In this document: one piece after another, positions 1 through 8,995 of the stretch
How the letters are laid out: every line of letters starts with the position of its first letter
Position numbering within the stretch: the first letter of the stretch is position 1
Assembly: GCA_037013685.1 (NCBI GenBank)
Contig: CM072890.1
Location: forward strand, 1,116,001-1,180,000
Source of the DNA: Acridotheres tristis
Lineage: Eukaryota > Chordata > Aves > Passeriformes > Sturnidae
Direction of reading: 5' to 3'
Length of the DNA stretch: 64,000 bases
Made by a program: the position numbers and the translations under genes
The notes under the pieces: generated by a model
Seen by the model: only the letters and a program-made list of their open reading frames with translations
What the model was told of the DNA's origin: nothing
Databases searched by the model: none

Positions 1-50
1 TGCTTCCGCTCCTCGTTGCCGAGGTCCGCCGCCTCCCAGCTGCTGGAGCC
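1..50 (-). CDS. C11orf58: C11orf58 / SMAP exon 2, 5' part (runs off the window)
   Basis: On the minus strand, a pyrimidine-containing acceptor ending CCCGCAG (57-51) is followed in phase by GSSSWEAADLGNEERK. This is close to the SMAP segment GSSNWEAADLGNEERKQ as I remember it. Exon 1 ends in phase 0 and this exon starts in phase 0, so the two join cleanly. Compared with my memory of the mammalian protein, about three residues (an acidic DDL stretch) are absent at the junction. That could be a lineage difference or an alternative splice boundary. The rest of the gene lies left of base 1. Confidence 0.85.
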
Positions 51-239
51 CTGCGGGAGCACACGCTCACTGCGCCCGCCCGCCCCGAGCGGCCCCTCCG
101 CCCCGCCGCAGCCCGGCCGGCCGCCCGCGGCCTGCCCGCGTCCCTCCGGGGGCTCCGCCGCCGAACCGCGGCCCTGCCGCCGCCCCCCCGCGCCGCCGCC
201 AACCCCCTCCCGCCGCGCCGCCGCCCCGCGCCCGGTTAC
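51..239 (-). other. C11orf58: C11orf58 intron 1 (short, GC-rich)
   Basis: This 189-base interval is bounded on the minus strand by GTAACC at the donor and CCCGCAG at the acceptor. It is extremely GC-rich and dense in CpG, being part of the promoter CpG island. Its composition creates long open frames on both strands, such as a proline/arginine-rich frame on the plus strand. I regard those as artefacts of GC content, not genes. Confidence 0.75.
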
Positions 240-299
240 ATCGGGGGAGGCCGCTCGCTTGAGGCCGTGCTGGCTCTGGGACTCCCTGGCCGAGCTCAT
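240..299 (-). CDS. C11orf58: C11orf58 / SMAP exon 1, coding part
   Basis: Read on the minus strand from the ATG at 299, this gives 20 codons: MSSARESQSQHG followed by LKRAASPD. It ends exactly at a GTAACC splice donor (bases 239-234). The peptide resembles the N-terminus of vertebrate small acidic protein (SMAP, C11orf58), which as I recall starts MSAARES and contains KRSASPD. The match continues across the intron into exon 2, which makes the call firm. SMAP is a short, highly charged, conserved protein of poorly defined function. Only its N-terminus is in this window. The exon lies in a CpG island, as expected for a broadly expressed gene. The transcription start was not determined, and the 5'-UTR probably extends to roughly 300-450. 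Confidence 0.85.
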
Positions 300-430
300 G
301 GCCGCGGCTGGCTGACCGGGCCGCGCTGCCGCCTTCCTGCCGGAGCCGCTCCCCCCCCGGCCTGGCGCGGGGCGCGCCGGGATCGGTAGTTCTGGGCGGG
401 CTGCGGTAACGGCGGCTCGGGGGGGCGAGG

Positions 431-449
431 ACTACGAGTCCCAGAGGCC
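431..449 (+). promoter_or_regulatory. ZNF143/STAF-THAP11-like promoter motif
   Basis: The bases ACTACGAGTCCCAGAGGCC closely follow the known ZNF143/Ronin promoter motif (ACTACAATTCCCAGAAGGC type). They lie about 130 bases upstream of the C11orf58 start codon, inside the CpG island. Such sites are typical of TATA-less housekeeping and bidirectional promoters. The assignment is by motif only. Confidence 0.5.
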
Positions 450-784
450 TCTGCGGCGCGCGGCCGGGCCGGGCGGGCCTTGCCGGGCTCCGCCTTGGGG
501 CGGGCGGCCGGGAGACGGGGCTGGAGCTTCCCGGCGCTTCCCGCTCCGTTTCCCGGCGCTTCCCGGCGCTTCCCGGCGCTTCCTGGCGCTTCCTGGCGCT
601 TCCCCCTTCGCTTCCCGCTTCTGTCCCCGCTTCTCTCCCCGCTTCTACTCCCCGCTTCTCTCCCCGCCGGTCCTGCTGTTCGTGTGGCCCGCACGGAGCT
701 CCAGGTGTTCCCAGTAACCCTCCCCGTGCTGTTGTTCCATCACCCCCGCACGGGGACAAAGCACAAATTCACGCAGTGCCCGAA

Positions 785-985
785 AAATTTATTGATGCGT
801 ACAAATATCTCAAAAGCGGGCGCCAAGAAGGTGGTGCCAGACTCTTCACAGAGGTGCAGGACGGGGAGTAATGGCCATAAACAAGAAGTTCCCCTTCAAC
901 ATGAACAAAAATTTCCTTACACCGAGGGTGACAGAACAAGCTGCCCAGGGAATCCCTCCCTCTGGAGACATTTAAAACAAACGAT
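785..985 (+). mobile_element. CR1 LINE fragment, sense orientation
   Basis: The sequence contains landmarks typical of the 3' part of avian CR1 elements read in sense. These include GTACAAATATCTCAAAAGCGGG near 800, TGGTGCCAGACTCTT, GAAGTTCCCCTTCAACATGAA, GAGGGTGACAGAACAAGCTGCCCAGGGA and CTCTGGAGACATTTAAAAC. It is diverged and truncated at both ends, with no terminal ATTCTATGA-type repeat. It sits only about 350 bases beyond the C11orf58 ZNF143-like motif, directly at the island edge. Confidence 0.75.
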
Positions 986-1101
986 TGCATTTTTTTTTCC
1001 CAAAGAGCTAAAGTTAGTGTCTTAATTAGTTCTTTTTTTTTGAGTGGATTAGGTCCATTCCAGCCCAAACTGTGATTATGATATATGGTATGAAATATGG
1101 T

Positions 1102-1188
1102 GTGATATATAGAATATTTATACAGAATAACACTAGGATATTATGATGTGATATATAGAATATTTATTCAGAATAGCACTAGGATATT
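1102..1188. repeat. Two-copy tandem duplication, 46-base period
   Basis: The 41-base block beginning GTGATATATAGAATATTTAT at 1102 recurs at 1148 with two visible mismatches. Only a short AT-rich spacer separates the copies. This is a recent small tandem duplication in AT-rich intergenic DNA. Confidence 0.85.
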
Positions 1189-1189
1189 G

Positions 1190-2325
1190 ATATTTTATTT
1201 CATATTTGCTTGAGTGTGCAGAAAGGCACAGTTGTTACATTTGCTTGCTACAGCTTCTGTGGTTCTTGTTTAACAATGACAAAAGAGCAGAAACGATAAT
1301 TAATCTGAGAGAATCGTATATTTGCATCTTTAACCTCATGCCATGTGTTTAAATGTACAGACTATTATAGAGAGACTGTAGTAATGGATTCATTTAAATC
1401 TTAGCATTTTAAAATTATTTCTAACAGGAGGAGTAAAATTACAAAAAAACCCCTGAAAATGACATTACTTTATAAAATACTCTATATTTAAATATAAAGT
1501 AATACATGTTTATATATCATACTTTATATTTACCTTATAAATTAAAAAGTCATTTTTTAGTAGCATCTACCCGCATTTTTAGTCTGTTTAACTTAATAAG
1601 AATTGTGGTAATGTAATACCATTAAAACTGTATTTTTCCATTTTTTTGAAGTTATGTTGTTATTAGTGTTTCTGTATTATTACGCTTAAAGACTTCTATT
1701 TCAATAAAAAAAAGAGTGTGAAATTTTAACTTTATGGCTATATTTCCTTTGTGGGATAAACAGAGAAGTTTTGTCTTTGGGAGAAAAGGTGTAAAAAGAA
1801 GACTGCTCACATCAGCTATTATAATTGTGTCTTAGCCGTGGCTTATTGTTAACTTCAAGTCTTTTTCAGGACAACTGAAATGAACTCATGTTTATGTGTC
1901 TGACTAATGGTTTGTTCATTTTGGTTTTGTTTACATTTTGAATAATGCTGATATTTTTTGTAAGAAACTTAATTTTTTTTTTCTCCCGTAGTGTATTTCT
2001 CCCTTGTTTAAAATGCTCTGTTTTTGCAGAGAAGAGGTACCTTACCAAACAAAGACATCCTGAACATGAAATGGCAGCATCTACCTATGGGATCACTTAG
2101 AAATGGAGTGATCTGAATGCTGACAAAAATGTGGATTCTCTCCGGAGCAGAATGATTATGGAAAGGTTTTGCTTATCTTCCTGCAGATATTACAGATAAG
2201 TCTGAGGATGTGTGACCCATGAGCTTTATATAATTCCAGTAACACTAATAAATTATAAGAAAGGAGTTCTGTAAATCCTGTCACGCTGGAATGCAGTGTC
2301 ATATTTGCTCTATTCTTTTGGACAG
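1190..2325. other. AT-rich intergenic DNA, no feature recognised
   Basis: Strongly AT-rich sequence with short A and T runs. No coding similarity, repeat family or CpG island was recognised. Confidence 0.5.
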
Positions 2326-2426
2326 CAGAGAAATGTCGTTATTCTCAGAACAAGCACACTGAGTTTCTCAGAAAAAAACACATCTCCTATCTCTGAGACT
2401 GTTCTGGAACACAAACTGAACAACAG
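2326..2426 (+). ncRNA. Candidate non-coding exon (101 bases)
   Basis: A good acceptor (TTTGCTCTATTCTTTTGGACAG, ending 2325) and a strong donor (CAG, then GTAAGG at 2427) bracket 101 bases. The sequence has stops in the frames I looked at and resembles no protein. If real, it could be an upstream 5'-UTR exon of SOX6, or part of a lncRNA starting near the C11orf58 island. Chance occurrence of such a pair in 64 kb is possible. Confidence 0.2.
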
Positions 2427-3320
2427 GTAAGGATTCTGGGCAATATCTGTGAGAGTTTTCCCCTGTTTTGACACGGTCTCTGAAGGCACTGTCCTGAAGT
2501 TAACATTGCATTCACAAGAGGGGAGGTTTTGTCCTGAAACACGAAGTGATGCAGAAACAGAAAAATAAAAATAAATGGCTGCGTGTGCAGAGGGAGGAGC
2601 AAGAGGGAGGAACAGGGAGATTTCTTGTTGGACATTAACAGAGGCAATGAGGTAAGAGTGAGATGAGCTGAAATAACACATAAGGTAACAGAATTCTTCA
2701 CCTTCATTACAATTATCCCCTTAGACTTTTCAATGTGTTGCTGCTGCTGTGGTGAGCTGCAGTCTGTGCCTGGGAACATCTGTGCAGCTGCAGGGTGGGT
2801 GCACACCAACTCTGGTACAGGACATGCCAGAAGAATCACTTGAATGAGGAGCTTCTGAATTTTGAAACTCAGCAGTCTGCATTAGAAAAACTTCCAGGAA
2901 GACAAAACCTTGTCAAAGAAAGAAAAGGAAATTCTGAAATTAAGTGAAAACAATTGGATGGGATGGCACAAGGTGAAGTGCAGTGAAATGAACATAAGTT
3001 TGCTGAAATGATTCTGAAATAATGAGATCTCATTTGCTTTCATGGAAAGGAATGGTGGTGGGAAAGTTGAGGCCTAACTAGATCTTGTTGAATCAGTTGC
3101 ATGAGTGAAGATCCTGATATAAATTCTTCACAAATATTTTTTATTTAATTTAATTTTTAGCTTTTTTTTTTTTTTTTGGTGGAGGTAGATTGGATAAAAG
3201 TAGAACCAGATCTGACAGCTAAAATAATTCCTCATACTCTAATGTGACAAGGTTGTCTTTGCCAAGCTGCAATAATAAAACTATCACATAGTGACCAAGA
3301 TAGAGGTCAGCCTGGTTTGG

Positions 3321-3518
3321 AAGCCATGGATACAGGGTTGAATCTTCCCCTGGTTACTACTGACTCCACTCAAGACTAAGTGGCTTTTGGCAAATTATCT
3401 CACTTTTCTACTTTATCTGTGAAATTAGGATAATATATCTGCATGCCAGCATTAAGAATTAATTATCAGTTGCAGAGTGTGTGTTCAAAGCAAAGTATAA
3501 GTGCTCAATATTAGCTGT
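3321..3518 (+). mobile_element. MIR-type (CORE) SINE relic, sense
   Basis: The order of landmarks is that of MIR. GGGTTGAATCTTCCCCTGGTTACTACTGACT comes first, then AAGTGGCTTTTGGCAAATTATCTCAC, then CTACTTTATCTGTGAAATTAGGATAATA. AAGTATAAGTGCTCAATATTA lies near the 3' end. Divergence is high, as expected of a copy that predates the bird radiation. Confidence 0.7.
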
Positions 3519-4435
3519 AGAGTAATTGGACTACTGTAATTTATAATATGCTCACTGACATTGGCTTATAAACAGGATCAACCTCATCTCAAGTGCTGTA
3601 GAATGTTTAATTGTTACTAATGAACTTCTGATACTCAAAGTAGCTATCACCATGAGGCAGGGAATGCTGCCAGTACCTGTCTGTAAGAAAGCTTAAGAAG
3701 GAAACAAATGCCTTTTTTTAGCTTGAAAAAAAAAAATAAACATGTACACATACATCTACTTTAAGTGCACAGTTTAAATTACATCTTTTTTGGATAAAAA
3801 ACTTTATTTGGTATCAAATAGAAACACAACATTACCCTACCTTTTCATCTCTTTCAACCCATTTAAGCTGAAAATGCTTCCTGTTTTCTGAGAAGCTTTG
3901 CTTAGTAGTTGTCACTGCAATATATGGAGGGTGCCACGGGGAAGAGTGGAAAATATTCTGTATATCACTGAAAGCGAGGAAAGAAACTCTTTCACTGAAA
4001 TCTGACTTGCCCAACAAACTTGTTCAATGTGTTTTAGTGGCCCTATGTCTGCCAAAAGTTCAATCCAACCTCTTGTTTTCTTTTAAGGGGTTGGGAAGAA
4101 GGAGAGACAAGCTAAGAGCAAAGAAAGAGGTGTCAACAGAAGGGTTGCTGAGAAGGGAGCATCAGTTGAGTGAAGGCAGTCGTAGCTGTTAACATTTAAA
4201 AAGCCCTTTCAAGGACTAACAAAATAAAGGATAGAGAGATCCTCATCCTGAAATGGCTTTTATATTTCTGAACCTGTTGTAAAAGCTTTTTTAGAACACT
4301 TCCCATCTAAAACCAAAATAGTTTCTATCATAAACAAGACAGACAGCACATCAATACAAAGACCATCTGCACTTACTTTTATTTCTGGACTAGCAGAAAA
4401 GGCCATTATTCAATACCACAGAAAAAAGAATTGTT

Positions 4436-4535
4436 GCCCCAGTTTAACAAAGGAAGAAAACAAAGAATGGAAAGATTATGTCCTTGAACCTAGGTCTGTG
4501 CAGACTTCTAGTAACCCTGCAGGTATTAGGCTTCT
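4436..4535 (-). mobile_element. MIR-type SINE fragment, antisense
   Basis: The plus strand reads CCCAGTTTAACAAAGGAAGAAAACAAAG, then TTATGTCCTTGAACCTAGGTCTGTGCAGACTTC. This is the antisense order of the MIR segment (lower A-box flank, 'aacccaggtctg', 'cagtttaac-gaggaaac'). It is short and diverged. Confidence 0.5.
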
Positions 4536-6950
4536 ACAAAGATTTTTTCAAAATTCCCATTTTTTAACATCATAAAAGGTAAGTTAAGAAGCTTTGTTTT
4601 GGTACAATCCTAATGCAGACAGTTCCCAGGTAGTTTTTATATCAGTGTAGCCAGACAAGGCCAACAATGCATCTCCTACTTGGAGCTGATGTGAACCAGC
4701 TACCCCAAAATAAGGAATTACAGTGGGTTTCTTTCTTAAGATTTTAAATTGTATTAAACTGACTCGGCCTCTTCACTTACCACTGTACAGGGGACAGTGC
4801 TAGAACACCATACCTGAGTAAAAATCATTTTTATTGCAATGAAGGTACAGCTTTATATATCTCACTTCTTTCCTTCTTTTTCCTTTGTGCCTGCTAGCAC
4901 ATAAAAGCCCCAATAAAGACGTTTCACAGAAAGTACCTGCCAAGTTCAATTATTCTGCTGTGAGTCTGAACGAGGAGAAAGTCTTCAGTATTATCAAAAT
5001 GAATTGTGTTTGTTTAGAGTGAAAACTCTGTAGATCCTTCCTTGGGTGTATCTTCTGTTCCCTTTGGTGTACTGTTTGCTCCATCCTTAGTAAATCAGAA
5101 TACTTTAGGGAAAAGAGAACCTTAACGTTTTTATCTGTTTGTCTTGGTGAATTTAACTGATGAATAATTTGAATGTCGTGTGGACAAACCACTGCTTAAC
5201 ATACTGTAGTGAGTAACACTGCTGGAAAAGGTTGAACAAAATTAACATAGTCCTGGTTTGAGTCTCACAGAGCTGTGTAAGCCAAAGCCTTTGAAGTCTG
5301 CTGAAAATTGTCTGTAAACAGAATTTGTCTCTTCATATAACTGTTTCTGTTCCTAACACCTTTGAATGTTTTATTGGATGAACAAAGAGAAATTAGAAGG
5401 AAATATAAGTGGTATGGGAAAAATGGTGTGTGTTCTCCTTCCTAACCCTGTGTGATTGTAATAGTTTCTTCTCCCTAGGGATTTCAGTAGCATTTGTGGA
5501 AATAGTCAGTGGAAAGGAATAAGAAATAGCACCAGGTATCTTTATCCTGCTGGTTTCACTTGATCCTTAGAGAAATATTTTAAAGGTGTGAAAAAAACCG
5601 GTGTGCTAAAGCTCTGATGTATCTGCACAGCTCCCAAGTCAGGGTCCTTTTCCAAAAGAAATGTTTCTCCTCAACTTTCATCATCAGTACAGCACGCTGA
5701 CTTTTCATATGTACCCAGTGTCCAAATAACCTTTGAAGGCTGCAGAAGACTTTTTTTCCTGTCAATATCTGCACCTCCCTGATAGAGCTGTGTCACAATA
5801 CTGTCTGCTGCCACTGCATCAGAAAGATTCTTCCTGCTGCAAAAACGGTTTCATTAATTTGTGTCCTGACAGTATCTGTTTAAAATGTGTGGTCACTCGT
5901 TCCCCCTCTTATTTATCCAGTTTGGGTGTGTTCTGTGACTTGTGTTCCTTAAAACGCAGGCAGAGTGTCTCCTTGGCAATGCTGATTTTTGCTCCTCTTA
6001 GCTACTGGAAGATCTCTACTCTACAAAGGACACACAAATACGTATTTGCTTTATCCCTGTCCTGGGCTCATGGTTATTAATTGTGTTTCAGTCACAGCCT
6101 GTTGGCTTTGAGTGACTGCGAGGAGCACAAAAATAAAAGGGAAATTCATCGCTCTCTTTTACCTGTTTAACACCAACATGTTATTTCTTACATCAAGTCT
6201 TTAAAATTAATGTAGTGATCTTTTCTACACTCTATTAATAAACTATAAACTATAAACTATCTGATAGCATTGCCAAGAACCTACTGTACACTCTGCCTGT
6301 ACTAAAGTAGACTTTACCATTTTGATATTCATACTCTAATAATAAGTGACAGTAAGTTGCAGGTGCAATATTGCAGCAATTTATGCATGTTTTGACTTTG
6401 AGCATGGAAATTGGCAGCCCAAGCATCAGGATATTTTTATTAATCTGAAATAAGAAATTTTAAATAAATTAACCTAGGCATGAAAGAGCATGTCCACTTA
6501 ATTTGGTGGTATTTGTGACAGGCCAGAGACTGTCATGGAATTGTGGGCAGGACATCCTCCTTTCCATTAGGACAGTGGTTGTGGCATACAGGCACGGTGT
6601 GCCAGGGAGAAAAATATGCTGTTCTACTGACTTTCCTTGCCACCTTCCTTGTTTTGCTGGGGGCATAACAGGAACCTGTTTCTGTGTTAAGTAATGCATC
6701 ATTTCTAAAGCATTTGGGATCCAAAGTGGGAAGGCTTAGTATAAATGCCATGTCTAACGCTGTTAATTTTCTAGAAATTAATTCTGTACAGAAGACTGAA
6801 GACTATGTTTGAAAGAAAAGACAAGAAAAGCAAACGTGAGGCTGGCTGCTGTCCCTGAATAGTTTAGTGATTGCCTGCAGTGTGATACTCTGAAATGTTC
6901 CTGCACGTTGTTAAAACTGGGATGTGCATCATACAAAATCCCAGCACATA

Positions 6951-7645
6951 TTTCATAGGAATATGTAGATGGGAAAGCACCACCTGGGGGCCATCCAGTC
7001 CTACCCCTTGCTCAGTGCAGGTCCAATTAGAGCAGGTTACACTGGGCCACCTCCAGTCGAGCTGAACTGTGTCCAAGGATGCTGATGCCACAACGTTTCT
7101 TGGCAAACTAGCCCAGTGTTTGACTACCCTCAAGGTAAATTTTTTTTTCCTTGTATTGAATTGGAATAGTTCAGCTTGTGTCCATTGCCTCTTGTCATGT
7201 CCTTGTGCACCTCTGCAAGGAGCCTTATTCCATTTTCCCTTTCAGCTGCTCTCCCCCAGGCTGTGCAAGCCCAGCTCTCTCAGCCCCTTGTCTACCTTGT
7301 ACATCACCCTGCAGCCTCCCACGTGTCTTACTGCTCTGTTTCAGGCTCTGTCTTGTCCTGGGAAGACCAGGGCTGGACCATTGCTCCTGATGCAGTCTCT
7401 CCAGTGCCAGGAAGAGGGAAATTACCAGGTCCCTCAATCTGCCTGCAGTGCTTCTCTTAAAACAGCCTGGGATGCTGCTGGCTGCCTTTGCTGCCAGGGC
7501 ACACTGCTGGCTCACGATCACTTTGTCCACAGAGACCTCCAGTTTTTTTTCCCTGCAAACAGGTTTTCTAGCCAGTTGGCCCCCAGCCTGTATTGTTGCA
7601 CGGGGGTTATTCCATCTCAGAGGCAGGACTTTGCATCTTAGTGTA
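6951..7645 (-). mobile_element. CR1 LINE 3' portion, antisense, about 700 bases
   Basis: The plus strand shows the antisense CR1 3' order. It opens with TTTCATAGGAATA (a decayed TCATAGAATCA end), then CATCCAGTCCTACC, CACCTCCAG and GTTTGACTACCCTCAAGGTAAA. Further on are TCCATTGCCTCTTGTCATGTCC, CTGCTCTCCCCCAGGCTG, the CTCCAGTGCCAGGAAGAGGG region, and GGCCCCCAGCCTGTATTGTTGCACGGGGGTTATTCC. It is 5'-truncated and old. Open frames across it are remnants and not host genes. Confidence 0.85.
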
Positions 7646-8584
7646 TTGAACTGTAATTATAGAATTCAGTGTATTGAGTTGTAATTTTGTGCTTGTAAGA
7701 ATTAATAGCTCTGAGTTTGTCATTTGGGAATAGCAGTGGTGTGCCTTCTGAATAGCCTAAATAATGTAGAATTGAGCACAATATGACTCATTTTTGGATA
7801 GCCAGTTTAACAAAACCATCTAAAGCTGATGATATATCAGGTACATCCTGGGATAAATAAATTACAGAAATCATAATAAATTACCAAAGAAAGGATAATG
7901 AATTGTTTCCGGAAAACTGGTAATTTTTTCAGACTAGCAATGCTCCGTTTTTCTTTTGTACATTTATAAATGAAGTAGGCTGTGCTAATTTGGAGGCAAA
8001 ACCAACATTACTTTATGGCTATTCTGTTTATTGATCAACTGAATATTTAATTTTTCTAGTTAGATTAGGGAATATTTTTATTAATGAAAAGGTTCAAACT
8101 ATACTTCATTCTGAGGATATTGAAATACCATTTAATATTGTCCAGTGTTGTCATTGTATGTTGAATGATTTTTGTGTAATGGCTGTTCATGACTTTCATG
8201 TGTACATAAATTCTCATACTAGAAACTAAAGACTTTTTATACTGTCTATCAATCTTTATAAAGATATTTTATAGACTTTAAGAATTTTGGAATTATATGA
8301 GCAGTTTGGTTGAAAATAGTTTTAGCTTTAATTGGGGGTTTTTTTGACAGTTAAATGAAGATTATTTTCTTTGTGGTGCTAGAAACCCCCTTAGAGGAAA
8401 CAGAAATCTTTATTTATGCTTTCCCCCCACTCTTAATCCATTTGCCTCTTTTAAGAATCTTGAAATTTGTCAGGAATGAGTCTGGGAGGATGAATTCAAC
8501 AGATCTCTGTCCATGGTCTGCTGCATCTTGCTCCAAAGGGCTGTATGGCTGCAATGTTAGGAAAATTTGGCGTATTGTAAATTA
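7646..8584. other. AT-rich intergenic DNA, nothing recognised
   Basis: AT-rich sequence without recognisable coding, repeat or promoter features. Confidence 0.5.
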
Positions 8585-8995
8585 AACCTCGGGGCTGCAG
8601 GCTCTCAGCTAGGAGATGTTATCCAGCAAGGCAGCATTTCTGGTTCTGCCTGGGATTTTCAGCTGATGACCCCCTTTGTTAATGAAGCATGCAATCCTAA
8701 TTTGGCACGGGCCGCAGGTAGGACGGCCCTCTTGCAGGTGAAACGTTGTTTGCCACATTTCGCAGAGTATTAATCCCAACCTATATTTGGTTGGCACCTG
8801 TGCTGCAGATCTGGCATCCCACCTTGTGAGAAGGCAGCGTGCCACGCTGACAGATGGGGAGGAATGTGAGCATGCCAGCAGAGCAGTGCATGCACCGAGG
8901 GGTCACATTTCTCTCCAGGAATGTTGAAATACCGGCCCATGCAGAGCTTCTCTATCTGAGGCACACGTGTTCCTTGGCAACCACCAAAGGTCCTG
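8585..8995. promoter_or_regulatory. Candidate enhancer-like block with RFX-type X-box
   Basis: A moderately GC-rich block of about 400 bases stands out from AT-rich flanks and has no repeat signature I recognise. It contains GTTCCTTGGCAACC at 8969-8982, a near-consensus RFX X-box, with an overlapping E-box-like CACACGTGT just left of it. Another E-box (CACCTG) lies near 8796. No coding frame is convincing. It could be a conserved regulatory element, but conservation cannot be judged from one sequence. Confidence 0.3.

Larger units (their letters stand above)
1..720. promoter_or_regulatory. CpG-island promoter of C11orf58 (possibly bidirectional)
   Basis: Bases 1-720 are very rich in G, C and CpG, then the sequence turns abruptly AT-rich after about 1000. 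The island covers exon 1, intron 1 and the upstream flank of the minus-strand gene. Bases 530-665 contain imperfect runs of a GGCGCTTCCC-type decamer and a CCCCGCTTCTCT-type motif, which look like slippage products. No TATA box is evident. In mammals the head-to-head neighbour is SOX6 as I recall, so transcription to the right from this island is plausible. I found no convincing plus-strand donor inside it. Confidence 0.75.
2430..6950. other. Intergenic DNA with two MIR relics
   Basis: Apart from the two MIR-like SINE fragments listed separately (near 3.3-3.5 kb and 4.4-4.5 kb), this is unremarkable AT-rich sequence with short homopolymers. No gene was recognised. Confidence 0.5.

Noticed and set aside
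16..315. 99-codon plus-strand frame in the C11orf58 island
   Set aside because: It is antisense to the recognised SMAP exons and is low-complexity proline/arginine sequence.
67..759. 230-codon minus-strand frame through the first CpG island
   Set aside because: The R/G/A/P-rich translation is a product of GC content. The real minus-strand coding (C11orf58 exon 1) ends at the donor at 239, so the frame reads through an intron.
7069..7641. 190-codon frame that looks gene-sized
   Set aside because: It lies entirely inside the antisense CR1 element.
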